The notes: generated by a model from the sequence alone, not told the origin. 64,000 bases of DNA from Pseudomonadota bacterium (GCA_023451375.1 JAEXZS010000097.1:86368-150367); one strand, 5' to 3'. Numbered from the stretch's first letter, positions 34,203-43,556 are shown. Numbers and translations are program-made.

Positions 34203-34844
34203 TCAGACCACTTCGCGCAGCAGGGCGGTCTTGTAGTTCTGGACCCACAGGTTGCGGAAACGCTTGGACCGCTCGGCGTGGTAGATGTGCGCCAGCTCGG
34301 CGTAGGAACGGTCGAAGTCCTCGTTCACCAACACGTAGTCGAAGGCGTCGCAGTGCTCGATCTCGCCCTTGGCGTTGGCCACGCGGCGCTCGATGACCTC
34401 CTCGGCGTCCTGGGACCGGGTCACCAGGCGCCGGCGCAGCTCGGCCAGGCTGGGCGGCAGGATGAAGACGCGCACGGCGTCCTCTGGGCATTTCTCGGCC
34501 ACGTCGCGCGCGCCCTGCCAGTCGATGTCGAACAGCACGTCGCGACCTTCGGCCAGGGCGCGGTCGACCGGCGCGCGGGGGCTGCCGTAGCGGTTGCCGT
34601 GCACGTCCGCCCATTCCAGGAAGGCGTCGGCGTCGATCAGCCGCTGGAATTCTTCATGACTGACGAAGTTGTAGTCCCGCCCGTCCACCTCTCCGGGTCG
34701 GATGCCGCGCGTGGTCATCGAGACGGACAGCTCCAGCGCCCGGTGGTCGGCCATCAGCCGGCGGCACAGGCTGGTCTTGCCCGCGCCCGAGGGGCTGGCG
34801 ACGATCAGGAGGACGCCGCGTCGGGGCGTGTGTTCATTCGACAT
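34203..34844 (-). CDS. gmk: Guanylate kinase
   Basis: Phosphorylates GMP to GDP with ATP; essential cytoplasmic enzyme of 213 residues. P-loop SPSGAGKTS near residue 18, then SVSMTTRGIRPGEVDGRDY (GMP-binding region), FLEWADVHGNRYGS and DIDWQGARDV are classical. I chose the ATG at 34844 (MSNEHTPRRG); a GTG at 34859 is in frame and adds five residues. It overlaps yicC by 11 bases and is the last gene of the fabD-fabG-acpP-fabF-mltG-yicC-gmk run. Confidence 0.96.
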   Translation of the reverse strand: MSNEHTPRRGVLLIVASPSGAGKTSLCRRLMADHRALELSVSMTTRGIRPGEVDGRDYNFVSHEEFQRLIDADAFLEWADVHGNRYGSPRAPVDRALAEGRDVLFDIDWQGARDVAEKCPEDAVRVFILPPSLAELRRRLVTRSQDAEEVIERRVANAKGEIEHCDAFDYVLVNEDFDRSYAELAHIYHAERSKRFRNLWVQNYKTALLREVV

Positions 34845-35718
34845 TCTGGACCTGCTCACGCAACTGCTCGATCACGGCCTTGAGCTCCAGGCCGATTCCG
34901 GTGAGCGCGGTGGTAGCGGATTTCGAGCACAAGGTGTTCGCCTCGCGCATGAATTCCTGCATCAGGAAGTCGAGCTTGCGACCGGCGGGCGGCTGGCCCA
35001 GCAACTGGCGGGCCGAGGCGACGTGGGCGGTCAGCCGATCCAGCTCCTCGCGCACGTCGGCCTTGGCGGCCAGGGCGGCGGCCTCCAGGACGATCCGCTC
35101 CTCCAGTCCCGGCGCGTCTGGGGCCAGTTCGACGATGCGCCGGGTGAAGCGTTCGCGAATGGCCTCGACCTGCGCCTTCGCCTCGCCCTCGGCCTGGCCG
35201 ACCAGCGCCTCGATGCGGGCGATGAAGTCCTCGAGCACCGGCTTCAGCTGGGCCCCTTCGCGTCTTCGCGAGGTCTTCAGGGCGTCCAGGGCCTCTTCGA
35301 TGGTGCGGGTCATGGCGGCCTGAAGCGCGGCGCGGGCGTCGGGGTCGTCCGCCTCCTCCGGGGTCTCGATCACGCCGCGCAGGGCCAGCAGGCCGTCGGC
35401 GGACGGGGGCGTGGCGCCGCCCTCGGCCAACTCATTGGCCAGGGTCAAGTAGCGGGACAAGAGGGTGGCGTTGACGGTGACCGCGGCCTCGACGGAGGCG
35501 GCGCGGCGCGCCTGGAGGCCCAGCGTCACCTGGCCGCGCGCGAACCGCGCCTGGCCGGCCGCCTTGGCCAGGCGCTCCAGCTCGTCGAAGCCGTTCGGAC
35601 CGCGGTAGCGGACCTCCAGGTTCCGACCGTTGACGGACCGCGCCTCGACCGACCAGGTCCAGCCGTCGGCGGCGCCGTCGGCCCGGCCGAAGCCGGTCAT
35701 GCCCGACAGCGCGCTCAT
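34834..35718 (-). CDS. YicC family endoribonuclease
   Basis: Protein of 294 residues with the YicC N-terminal domain (MSALSGMTGFGRA, then VEARSVNGRNLEVRYR) and the DUF1732 C-terminal domain (QEFMREANTLCSKS and LELKAVIEQLREQVQNVE at the very end). Family members have been shown to be RNases that act on specific transcripts. It is placed between mltG (ATGA overlap at 35715) and gmk, as in most alphaproteobacteria. The open frame reaches 36303, but the long extension lies inside mltG and is not real. Confidence 0.95.
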   Translation of the reverse strand: MSALSGMTGFGRADGAADGWTWSVEARSVNGRNLEVRYRGPNGFDELERLAKAAGQARFARGQVTLGLQARRAASVEAAVTVNATLLSRYLTLANELAEGGATPPSADGLLALRGVIETPEEADDPDARAALQAAMTRTIEEALDALKTSRRREGAQLKPVLEDFIARIEALVGQAEGEAKAQVEAIRERFTRRIVELAPDAPGLEERIVLEAAALAAKADVREELDRLTAHVASARQLLGQPPAGRKLDFLMQEFMREANTLCSKSATTALTGIGLELKAVIEQLREQVQNVE

Positions 35719-36878
35719 GGAGTATTCGGCCCCTGGCTGGCGCCGGGCGGCAGCGTCAGGGTCGCCTGCCCTCCGGCGGCGGGCGCACCTTGCGGATCGG
35801 TCATCGGCGCGGGCGACAGGCCCGGCGCGGTCGGGGCCGGCGCCTCGGGCGGCAGGCCCGCCTTCTGACGCTCGATCTGGCGCCAGCGGGCGACGTTGCG
35901 CAGGTGTTCCTCGTAGGTGTTGGCGAAGGCGTGGCCGCCGGTGCCGTCGGCGACGAAGAACAGCGCCGGGTCGGCCGGCGGGTTCAGCACGGCGCGCAGG
36001 GCTTCGCGGCCCGGGTTGGCGATCGGCGTCGGCGGCAGGCCGTCGATCAGATAGGTGTTCCACGGCGTCGCCTGGGTCAGCTCCGAGCGGCGGATGCCGC
36101 GCCCCAGGGGCCGCCCCTTGGTCAGGCCGTAGACGATGGTGGGATCGCTCTCCAGGCGCATGCCCTGACGCAGGCGGTTGGTGAAGACCGCGGCCACGCG
36201 GGGACGCTCGGCGGCCAGGCCGGTCTCCTTCTCGACGATGGAGGCCAGGATCACCGCCTCTTCCGGATCGCGGGCGACCGAGCCGGGCGCGCGCTGCGCC
36301 CACAGGAGGCGCAGGTTGTCGCGGGCGGCGACCTGCATCCGCTCGATGACCGACTGGCGCGTCTCGCCGCGCGTGACCTCATAGGTGTCGGGCCATAGGG
36401 AACCCTCTTCCGGAACCGTATCGACGGTTCCCGTCAGCACCGGCTGCTTCATCAGGATGTCGACGGCCTGGGCCGAGGACCAGCCTTCGGGCAGGGTCAC
36501 GAAGTGGCGCACCACCCGGCCTTCGACCATCAGCCGCAGCACCCCGGCCAGCGAGGTTCCCGAGGGGATGTCGTATTCCCCCGCCCGCAGCTTGCGGTCC
36601 GCGCCGGTCAGGGCGGCGGCGGCCTTGAACAGGTCGGGCGAGCGGATCACGCCGGCGGCGTTCATCCGCGCGGCGATGGCCGAGACGCTGGAGCCGCTGG
36701 GCAGGGTGACGACGGTGCTGTCGCCCTGGCGCGCCGACGGCCCCGGCCCGTAGTAGACGACCCAGATCGCCGCCAGGGCGACGATCAGGAACAGGGCGAA
36801 GGTGGCCGAGCCCGTCAGCAGGGCCACCGTCAGGCCCGATCGCTTGCCCTGCTTCTCGACCCGCCCCCGTCCGAACAT
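35715..36878 (-). CDS. mltG: Endolytic murein transglycosylase MltG
   Basis: Inner-membrane enzyme of 387 residues that cleaves nascent glycan strands and so sets their length. One N-terminal membrane anchor (residues ~18-42), a LysM-like subdomain (VTLPSGSSVSAIAARMNAAG), then the YceG catalytic domain: ILASIVEKETGLAAERPRVAAVF contains the catalytic Glu (EKET) near residue 222, and SDPTIVYG, WNTYLIDGLPPTPIANPG are also conserved. The C-terminus ends in a Pro/Ala-rich tail of about 45 residues. It follows fabF by one base. Confidence 0.96.
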   Translation of the reverse strand: MFGRGRVEKQGKRSGLTVALLTGSATFALFLIVALAAIWVVYYGPGPSARQGDSTVVTLPSGSSVSAIAARMNAAGVIRSPDLFKAAAALTGADRKLRAGEYDIPSGTSLAGVLRLMVEGRVVRHFVTLPEGWSSAQAVDILMKQPVLTGTVDTVPEEGSLWPDTYEVTRGETRQSVIERMQVAARDNLRLLWAQRAPGSVARDPEEAVILASIVEKETGLAAERPRVAAVFTNRLRQGMRLESDPTIVYGLTKGRPLGRGIRRSELTQATPWNTYLIDGLPPTPIANPGREALRAVLNPPADPALFFVADGTGGHAFANTYEEHLRNVARWRQIERQKAGLPPEAPAPTAPGLSPAPMTDPQGAPAAGGQATLTLPPGASQGPNTP

Positions 36879-36879
36879 C

Positions 36880-38154
36880 TCAGTCCACGACCTTCTTGAA
36901 GATGACCGAGGCGTTGGTGCCGCCGAAGCCGAAACTGTTGGACATGGCCACGTCGATCTTCATCGGCTTGCCCTTGTGCGGGACCAGGTCGATCGGCGTC
37001 TCCATCTCCGGATCGTCCAGGTTGATGGTCGGCGGCGCCACCTGGTCGCGGATGGCCAGGACGCAGAAGGCCGCCTCTATGGCGCCGGCGGCGCCCAGCA
37101 GGTGGCCGGTCATCGACTTGGTCGAGGAAACCGCCAGGTTCCCGGCGTGGTCGCCGACCAGCCGCTCGATCGCCTTCAGCTCGATCCAGTCGGCCATGGT
37201 CGAGGTGCCGTGGGCGTTGACGTAGTCCAGGTCCGAGGCTTGGAGGCCCGCGCGCTTCAGCGCCGCCTTCATCGCCCGCTCGCCGCCTTCGCCGTCCTCG
37301 GACGGGGCGGTGATGTGATAGGCGTCGCCGCTCATGCCGTAGCCGACCACCTCGGCGTAGATCTTGGCGCCGCGGGCCTTGGCGTGCTCGTACTCCTCCA
37401 GCACCAGGATGCCGGCGCCCTCGCCCATGACGAAGCCCGCGTGACCCCGGTCATAGGGGCGCGACGCCTTCTCGGGCGTGTCGTTGTAGGCGGTGCACAG
37501 GGCCTTGCAGGCCAGGAAGCCGGCGATGCCGATCGGCACGATGGAGCTCTCGGCCCCGCCGCAGACCATGACGTCGGCGTCGTCCAGGGCGATCATCCGG
37601 GCCGCGTCGCCGATGGCGTGGGCGCCGGTGGCGCAGGCGGTGACCGCCGCGTGGTTGGGCCCTTTCAGGCCGTGGCGGATCGAGATCTGGCCGCCGGCCA
37701 GGTTGATCAGGGCCGAAGGGATGAAGAAGGGGCTGACGCGGCGCGGCCCCTGCTCCTTCAGGACGATGGCCGTATCGGCGATAGGCCCCAGGCCGCCGAT
37801 GCCGGAGCCGACCATGACGCCGGTGCGCTCCTTGTCCTCGTCGCTCTCGGGCTTCCAGTTCGCGTCGTGCAGCGCCTCGTCGGCGGCGGCGATGGCGTAT
37901 AGGATGAAGTCGTCGACACGCTTGCGGTCCTTGGCCGACATGACCTGGTCGGGGTCGAAGTCGCCCTCGCCGCCGCCGCCGCGCCCGTCGACGCTCGGCA
38001 CCTCGCCGGCGATGGTGCAGGCGTAGCCTTCGGCGTCGAAGGCGGTGATCGGACCGATGCCCGATCGTCCCTCCACGACGCCCTTCCAGCTCTTGTCGAC
38101 GCCCCATCCCAGGGGGGTCAGCAGGCCGATGCCCGTAACGACGACGCGGCGCAT
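36880..38154 (-). CDS. fabF: Beta-ketoacyl-ACP synthase II
   Basis: Condensing enzyme of type II fatty-acid elongation, 424 residues. Catalytic Cys in AAVTACATGAHAIGDAA (near residue 173), the two His in NAHGTSTMADW and KSMTGHLLGAAGA, and FGFGGTNASVIFK at the C-terminus. An insert around residues 55-70 (DGRGGGGEGD) is glycine-rich and slightly longer than usual. Sits directly downstream of acpP across a terminator-like hairpin and upstream of mltG. Confidence 0.97.
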   Translation of the reverse strand: MRRVVVTGIGLLTPLGWGVDKSWKGVVEGRSGIGPITAFDAEGYACTIAGEVPSVDGRGGGGEGDFDPDQVMSAKDRKRVDDFILYAIAAADEALHDANWKPESDEDKERTGVMVGSGIGGLGPIADTAIVLKEQGPRRVSPFFIPSALINLAGGQISIRHGLKGPNHAAVTACATGAHAIGDAARMIALDDADVMVCGGAESSIVPIGIAGFLACKALCTAYNDTPEKASRPYDRGHAGFVMGEGAGILVLEEYEHAKARGAKIYAEVVGYGMSGDAYHITAPSEDGEGGERAMKAALKRAGLQASDLDYVNAHGTSTMADWIELKAIERLVGDHAGNLAVSSTKSMTGHLLGAAGAIEAAFCVLAIRDQVAPPTINLDDPEMETPIDLVPHKGKPMKIDVAMSNSFGFGGTNASVIFKKVVD

Positions 38155-38218
38155 GGCTTCCGCTCCTTCACTCTCGCATTCATGTCCGGGACGAATCCTC
38201 CCGGAGATCAGAAACAGT

Positions 38219-38260
38219 AAAGGCCGCCGGGCGCGTCCGCTAGGAGCGCCGGGCGGCCTT
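38219..38260 (-). terminator. GC-rich hairpin between acpP and fabF
   Basis: A 15-base stem with one mismatch (AAGGCCGCCGGGCGC pairing with GCGCCGGGCGGCCTT) around an 11-base loop, with a short T-containing tract after it on the minus strand (CCTTTACTGTTTC). It probably partly terminates the abundant acpP transcript, leaving fabF at lower level. Confidence 0.65.
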
Positions 38261-38285
38261 GACTATCGCCGATCGGCGGCTGGAA

Positions 38286-38525
38286 TCAGCCGGCCGACTT
38301 TTCGTCGATGTACTTCACGGCGTCGCCGACCGTCTGGATATGCTCGGCGGCGTCATCGGGAATCTCGATGTCGAATTCTTCTTCGAAGGCCATCACCAGC
38401 TCGACGTTGTCGAGCGAGTCGGCGCCCAGGTCGTCGATGAAGCTGGCCTTTTCCGTGACCTTGTCCGGATCCGCGTCCAGGTGGTCGATGACGATCTTGC
38501 GAACGCGCTCGAGGGTGTCGGACAT
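38286..38525 (-). CDS. acpP: Acyl carrier protein
   Basis: 79 residues, acidic. The phosphopantetheine attachment site is Ser37 in DDLGADSLDNVEL. It carries acyl chains through fatty-acid synthesis and lipid A assembly. It has a 170-base upstream gap from fabG, consistent with its own promoter, and a hairpin downstream, both usual for this very highly expressed gene. Confidence 0.98.
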   Translation of the reverse strand: MSDTLERVRKIVIDHLDADPDKVTEKASFIDDLGADSLDNVELVMAFEEEFDIEIPDDAAEHIQTVGDAVKYIDEKSAG

Positions 38526-38695
38526 GAGTGTCTCTCTGCCTGTTTAAATGCGCCGTAGAGGCGGGGTCTCATCCAAAATCGCCGTCTCACGGCAGCGAGG
38601 GCGACGCAAGCCCTGAAAGCTCGAACCGCCGACGCATCCGCCCTTTAGCACAGCCGCCGGGGCGGGAAATAGTCTGTTGCGTGTCGTGATCGGGG

Positions 38696-39436
38696 TCAGA
38701 TCATCGCCATGCCGCCGTTCACGTGCAGGGTCTGCCCGGTGACATAGGCGGCCTCGTCCGAGGACAGGTAGACGGCGGCGGCGGCGATCTCGTCGCCCGT
38801 GCCCAGCCGGCCGGTCGGAATCCTGGCCAGGATGGTGTCGCGCTGCTGCTCGTTCAGCACGTCGGTCATGGGCGAGGCGATGAAGCCCGGCGCGATGCAG
38901 TTGACCGTGATGCCGCGCGATCCGACCTCCTGGGCCAGCGACTTGGAAAAGCCGATCATGCCGGCCTTGGAGGCGGAATAGTTGGTCTGACCGGGGTTTC
39001 CCGTGACGCCCACGACCGAGGTCACGCCGATGATGCGGCCCGCGCGGCGCTTCATCATGCCCTTCACCGCCGCGCGGGTCAGGCGGAAATAGCTTTCCAG
39101 GTTCACCGCCAGCACCGACTGGAAGTCCTCGTCCTTCATCCGCATCAGAAGGCCGTCCCTGGTGATGCCGGCGTTGGCCACCAGGATGTCCAGGGGCGCG
39201 CCCGCCGCCGCCTCGGCCGCCGCGACCAGACCGTCGACCGATTCCGGCTCGGACAGATTGGCGGCGGCGAAATGGGCGCGCTCACCCAGGTCTCCGGCCA
39301 GATCGGCCAGCACCGCCTCGCGCGTGCCCGACAGCACCACGGTCGCGCCCTGTGCGTGCAGCGCCCGCGCGATCGCACCGCCGATGCCGCCCGTCGCGCC
39401 GGTCACCAGCGCGGTCTTGCCTGCGAGATTGAACAT
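38696..39436 (-). CDS. fabG: 3-oxoacyl-ACP reductase
   Basis: NADPH-dependent short-chain dehydrogenase of 246 residues for the first reduction in fatty-acid elongation. Rossmann motif TGATGGIGGAIA near residue 13; NAGITRDGLLMRM near 83; catalytic Ser, Tyr and Lys in SVVGVTGNPGQTNYSASKAG near 135-155. The start at 39436 has GGAGGATTTGG upstream; the open frame extends into the repeat element that separates fabG from fabD. Confidence 0.97.
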   Translation of the reverse strand: MFNLAGKTALVTGATGGIGGAIARALHAQGATVVLSGTREAVLADLAGDLGERAHFAAANLSEPESVDGLVAAAEAAAGAPLDILVANAGITRDGLLMRMKDEDFQSVLAVNLESYFRLTRAAVKGMMKRRAGRIIGVTSVVGVTGNPGQTNYSASKAGMIGFSKSLAQEVGSRGITVNCIAPGFIASPMTDVLNEQQRDTILARIPTGRLGTGDEIAAAAVYLSSDEAAYVTGQTLHVNGGMAMI

Positions 39437-39447
39437 CCAAATCCTCC

Positions 39448-39571
39448 GCTCATCCCGGCGAAAGCCGGGACCCAGTGCTTTCACACGCAGGATGGCCGGG
39501 ATCACCGCTCCTGCGCAAACGCATACGCCCATCGCCCAGTGAACTGGGTCCCGGTTGTCGCCGGGATGAGC
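39448..39571. repeat. Palindromic repeat element inside the fab cluster
   Basis: Two 29-base arms in inverted orientation: the left one starts GCTCATCCCGGCGAAAGC (39448-39476), the right one is 39543-39571 and reverse-complements to GCTCATCCCGGCGACAAC and so on, differing at only a few positions; both end at the sequence ACTGGGTCCC or its complement. The 66-base centre is unpaired. It fills almost the whole fabD-fabG gap and belongs to the CATCCCGGCGAAAGCCGGGA class of dispersed elements. Confidence 0.8.
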
Positions 39572-39578
39572 GGCGAAA

Positions 39579-40523
39579 TTACAGGCTCTTCGCGAACGCT
39601 TCCAGGTCTTCCGGCGTGTTCAGCGGCAGGCTTTCGGCGTCCGGGGCGATGCGCTTGGCCATGCCGGTCAGCACCTTGCCGGAGCCGACCTCGACGAAGC
39701 GGGTCACGCCGCCGTCAGTCGCCATCCACTCCATGCTCTCGCGCCAGCGCACCCGGCCGGTGACCTGTTCGACCAGCAGGCGGCGAATGGCGTCGGGATC
39801 GGTTTCCGGGCGAGCGGTGACGTTGGCCACCACCGGAACGGCCGGGGCCAGGATGGTCGCCGAGGCCAGGGCCTGAGCCATCTCATCCGCCGCCGGCTGC
39901 ATCAGGGGGCAGTGGAAGGGCGCCGAGACGTTCAGCGGGATCGCCCGCGCGCCCAGGTCCTTGGCCTTCTCGATGGCGCGGTCCACGGCCGCCTTGTCGC
40001 CGGAGATGACGATGTTGCCGGCGTTGTTGTCATTGGCGACGACGCAGACGCCGACCTCGGCGCCCGCCGCGGCGGCGGCCTCGGCCAGGGCCAGGTCGGT
40101 CTTCGGTCCGATCAGCGAGGCCATGGCCCCCTTGCCCACCGGCACGGCCCGCTGCATCGCCTGGCCGCGCAGCTTCAGCAGCCGCGCCGTGTCCGACAGC
40201 GAGATCGCGCCGGCGGCGGCCAGGGCCGAATATTCGCCCAGCGAGTGGCCGGCCACGAAGGCCGCCCTGGCCACGTCGACGCCGAACTGGTCCTTCAGCG
40301 TTCGGATCACCGCCAGCGACACGGCCATCAGCGCCGGCTGGGCGTTCTCGGTCAGGGTCAGCTGGTCTTCAGGCCCTTCGCGCATCAGGACCGACAGCTT
40401 CTGGCCCAGCGCCTCGTCCACCTCCGCGAAGACGTCGCGGGCGGACGGAAAGGCGTCTGCCAGCGGCGCGCCCATGCCGACGGCCTGGCTGCCCTGTCCG
40501 GGGAAGAGAAGCGCGAGAGTCAT
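39579..40523 (-). CDS. fabD: Malonyl-CoA:ACP transacylase
   Basis: Loads malonyl groups on ACP, 314 residues. LLFPGQGSQAVGMG at the N-terminus; active-site Ser in GHSLGEYSALAAAG (near residue 93); catalytic His in PFHCPLMQPAADEM (near 202). The ATG at 40523 (MTLALLFPGQ) is the family-like start, but an ATG at 40541 is in frame and has AGGA just before it, so six extra residues are possible. First gene of the fab cluster. Confidence 0.96.
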   Translation of the reverse strand: MTLALLFPGQGSQAVGMGAPLADAFPSARDVFAEVDEALGQKLSVLMREGPEDQLTLTENAQPALMAVSLAVIRTLKDQFGVDVARAAFVAGHSLGEYSALAAAGAISLSDTARLLKLRGQAMQRAVPVGKGAMASLIGPKTDLALAEAAAAAGAEVGVCVVANDNNAGNIVISGDKAAVDRAIEKAKDLGARAIPLNVSAPFHCPLMQPAADEMAQALASATILAPAVPVVANVTARPETDPDAIRRLLVEQVTGRVRWRESMEWMATDGGVTRFVEVGSGKVLTGMAKRIAPDAESLPLNTPEDLEAFAKSL

Positions 40524-40625
40524 GTGCGTTTCGTCCGTCATGGTCCTGGAATCGAGCCGCGAGGGGTAGGCGAAAGCCTCCCCTACGGCAAGCCAGACCG
40601 AGATCAGGCCCCTAACGCGCCGCGA

Positions 40626-42056
40626 TCAGTCCTTGATCTCGGCCGTGCAGGGACGGTCGTCGGGACCGGCCTCGCCGTCGCAGCGACGCGCGGCCAGCAG
40701 AGTCTCTTCCGTCTCGATCAGCCGGTTCAGGCCGTCCTCGCCCTTCGTCAGGGTGAAGGCGTCGTACAGCCGCCCGGTCGCGGTGAAGGCGCGGAACACC
40801 AGGCGGTCGGCCTCGACGTCGATCAGTTGATAGAGTTCGGTGTTCTCGGCCGCGCGGACGGGCTGCGTGTCGGCGCGGTCGTTCAGGCCGTACATCTTCG
40901 AGCCGGTGACCGAGACGACATAGACCGGGCCCTGCGGCCGTCCGGCGTCGCTGTTGGCGCGCGAGGCCTCGGCGCCGGCGGGATCGGACACCCGGCCGTA
41001 GCAGTGGTCGTGCCCCTGCAGCACCAGATCGATGCGGCGCGCGTCGAAGATCGGCTTCCAGGCCGCCTTGAGCTCCTCGGTGTCCTCGGGCCGGGCGCAG
41101 GTGTAGATCGGCTGGTGGAACAGGGCCACATTCCAGCGCGCGGGACTGGTCGCCAGGGTCTGATCCAGCCAGCGGGTCTGGCTTTCCGACGCGCCCAGGT
41201 CGATGGCCGCCGTCCCGTCCAGAATGATGAAGCGGACGCCCTGGTGGTCGACGAAGTAGCTGGTCCGTTCCGCGCCCGGCGCGCCGTTGGCCGGCAGGGC
41301 GAACTGCAGCGGCCAGTGCGGCCCCAGGCGGCGTGATTCGGCGCCGTCGGGCAGGATGTGATCGACGTATTCGTGATTGCCGGTCGCGGGGATCTGGGGG
41401 GTCATGGCGAAGGCGCGGCCGCCCGCCTCGGTCCATTCGCCCCATTCGTCGTCGTGGACCTTGGTTTCGCGCTGGGCCACCAGGTCGCCGGCGTGGACGA
41501 CCAGGGCGGCGGGACCGGCCTCCTTAAGCGCCGAGCGAATCACGCGCGAGCCGATCTCCAGGATGTCGTTCTGGGTGTCGCCCAGATAGATGAAGCGGAA
41601 CGGCGCGAAATCCGCCGACGCCGTGCGGAACGGCAGCCATTCGCTCCAGCCGTCGGCGGCGCGGACGCGATAGACGTAGCGGGTGGCGGGGTGCAGACCC
41701 TCGAAGCGGACCTGATGATAGAGCGCTTGGCCGTTCTCGTTCTCGATCGGCGCGGTCGTCCCCACGACGGTGCGGGCGGCGAAGCCCAGCAGGGGGCCGT
41801 CGATCTCCTCGGCGATCTGGGCCTCGGCGGTCGTCTGGCGCACGTCGGTGCGCCAGGCCACGGCGGCGCCGCGCGCGGCGTCGGCGGCCGGGCTCAGCAC
41901 GATGCGGTCGGCCCAGCCTTTCGCCGCCCAGCGTCCGTTCGGGGCATGGGCGGGCGGCGGCGCGGGATCGGGATCCGGCGGCGCCGTAACCTGGGCCATG
42001 GCCGGCCAGGCCGCCAGGACGACAAGACCCATCAGGGCCGCGACGGACGTCTTCAT
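40626..42056 (-). CDS. Exported purple-acid-phosphatase-like metallophosphoesterase
   Basis: Periplasmic or secreted protein of 476 residues: signal peptide (1-21, ending AMAQVT), Pro-rich linker, N-terminal fibronectin-like domain (~45-150) and calcineurin-like phosphoesterase domain. All metal motifs are visible: YLGDTQND, HAGDLVAQ, ATGNHEY, LFHQPIYT and LQGHDHCYGR. Purple acid phosphatases release phosphate from organic esters. It lies about 85 bases upstream of fabD on the same strand, without obvious connection to it. Confidence 0.9.
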   Translation of the reverse strand: MKTSVAALMGLVVLAAWPAMAQVTAPPDPDPAPPPAHAPNGRWAAKGWADRIVLSPAADAARGAAVAWRTDVRQTTAEAQIAEEIDGPLLGFAARTVVGTTAPIENENGQALYHQVRFEGLHPATRYVYRVRAADGWSEWLPFRTASADFAPFRFIYLGDTQNDILEIGSRVIRSALKEAGPAALVVHAGDLVAQRETKVHDDEWGEWTEAGGRAFAMTPQIPATGNHEYVDHILPDGAESRRLGPHWPLQFALPANGAPGAERTSYFVDHQGVRFIILDGTAAIDLGASESQTRWLDQTLATSPARWNVALFHQPIYTCARPEDTEELKAAWKPIFDARRIDLVLQGHDHCYGRVSDPAGAEASRANSDAGRPQGPVYVVSVTGSKMYGLNDRADTQPVRAAENTELYQLIDVEADRLVFRAFTATGRLYDAFTLTKGEDGLNRLIETEETLLAARRCDGEAGPDDRPCTAEIKD

Positions 42057-42148
42057 GCTCGATCCCCCAAGCGGTTCCCGACCCGCCTAGCGGGGAAATG
42101 CGACGGTTCGCCGAGGGTATTGTGAAGGTCTGAAGAGAACCGCGACGC

Positions 42149-43456
42149 CTACGGCTGAACCAGGCCGATCAGTTCGTTGCCCGCCAAGGCCGCGAACAGC
42201 AGCGCCGCCGCGCCCAGGAGCAGGTTCGACGCCCAGCCGCTGCGCCAGGCCTGTGGCGTTCGGTCGCTGTTCAGCAGCCAGATCAGCGTGCCCGCCAGAA
42301 ACGGCATGAACAGGCTGCCCAGCACGCCATAGGCGACGATCAGGCCGAACGGCCGATCCATGAACAGGAGGATGACGGGCGGGAAGGTCAGCCACAGGGC
42401 GTAGGCGCGGAACGGCCGGCTTTTCTCCGCCGGCCCCTGCCCAGCGACCCCGCGCTCCAGCCCGCGCGAGCGACCCGCGACATGGCCGAAGAAGTCGGCG
42501 AACATCAGGCTGACGCCCTGCCAGACGCCGATCAGGCTGGAGAAGCTGGTGGCCCAGAAGCCGAGCAGGAATAGGAGGGAGACCGGCCGCCCGAACCGGT
42601 CGCGCAGCACCTGGTCGAGGTCGAGCAGGCCCCGTTCGCCGCTGCGCAGGGCGATGCCCGCCGCGTGGAGCAGCTCCGCGCCGACGATCAGCATGGCGAT
42701 GACGAAGACGCCGGTGACGACATAGGCCACGCCGTTGTCCAGCCGCATGACGCGCATCCAGGCCGGGCCGCGCCAGCCCTTGGCGTTCGCCCAGTAGCCG
42801 TAGGCCGCCATGGTGATGGTCCCGCCGACCCCGCCGATCAGCCCCAGGGTGTAGAAGACCGATCCCTCGGGCAGGGTCGGCCGCAGGCCGGACGCCATCG
42901 CCGGCAGGTCGGGCGCGACGATGATCGCGAGACCGACGACGGTGACGAACATCAGGCCGACGAGGCCCGTCATCACCTTCTCGAACAGGCCGTAGCCGCC
43001 GAACCAGACCAGGCCCAATCCCATCACCCCGCTGAGCACGCCCCACAGCTTCAGGTCGCCGCCGAACAGCGCCGCCAGCGGCAGCGCCGCCGCCGTCATC
43101 GCCGCCGCGCCGTAGACGAAGCCCCAGAGGACCACATAGAGGCCGAAATACACCCCGGCCCAGTTCAGCCGTCCCCCCGTACCCGGAATGGGCCAGCCCC
43201 CGCCCAGCGACGACCAGCCGTCGAAGATCGTCCGCCCGCTGGCCAGGGTCCAGCGCCCCACGCCCTCGGCCAGGGCGATCTTGATCACCGTGCCCGCGAG
43301 CGCCGCCCACAGCAGGGCGTAGCCGAAGCGCGAACCGGCGATCAGGGTGGCGACCAGGTCTCCGGCGCCGACGCCGGTGGCCGCCACGACGATGCCCGGG
43401 CCGATCAGGGACCAGCGGGCGGCGGGAGCCTGCGACTCGTTTTCCGGGTGCGACAT
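42149..43456 (-). CDS. Nramp-related divalent metal transporter (non-canonical)
   Basis: Inner-membrane protein of 435 residues with about 11 helices. Overall pattern follows Nramp (GPGIVVAATGVGAGDLVATLIAGSRFGYALLW for helix 1), but the metal-binding DPGN tetrad is GAGD and the helix 6 MPH motif is absent (TITMAAYGYWANAKGW). Related groups with altered motifs transport other ions such as magnesium, so manganese or iron should not be assumed. Divergent from lgt across 100 bases. Confidence 0.82.
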   Translation of the reverse strand: MSHPENESQAPAARWSLIGPGIVVAATGVGAGDLVATLIAGSRFGYALLWAALAGTVIKIALAEGVGRWTLASGRTIFDGWSSLGGGWPIPGTGGRLNWAGVYFGLYVVLWGFVYGAAAMTAAALPLAALFGGDLKLWGVLSGVMGLGLVWFGGYGLFEKVMTGLVGLMFVTVVGLAIIVAPDLPAMASGLRPTLPEGSVFYTLGLIGGVGGTITMAAYGYWANAKGWRGPAWMRVMRLDNGVAYVVTGVFVIAMLIVGAELLHAAGIALRSGERGLLDLDQVLRDRFGRPVSLLFLLGFWATSFSSLIGVWQGVSLMFADFFGHVAGRSRGLERGVAGQGPAEKSRPFRAYALWLTFPPVILLFMDRPFGLIVAYGVLGSLFMPFLAGTLIWLLNSDRTPQAWRSGWASNLLLGAAALLFAALAGNELIGLVQP

Positions 43457-43556
43457 GCCGCGAGCCTAGCCGCCGGCCCACAAGCCGTCACCTTCGCAGG
43501 CGACGGAGGCGGCGACGCTTGCTAAAGCGGGCGGCGACCCAGCTTCGAGGTGCGAC

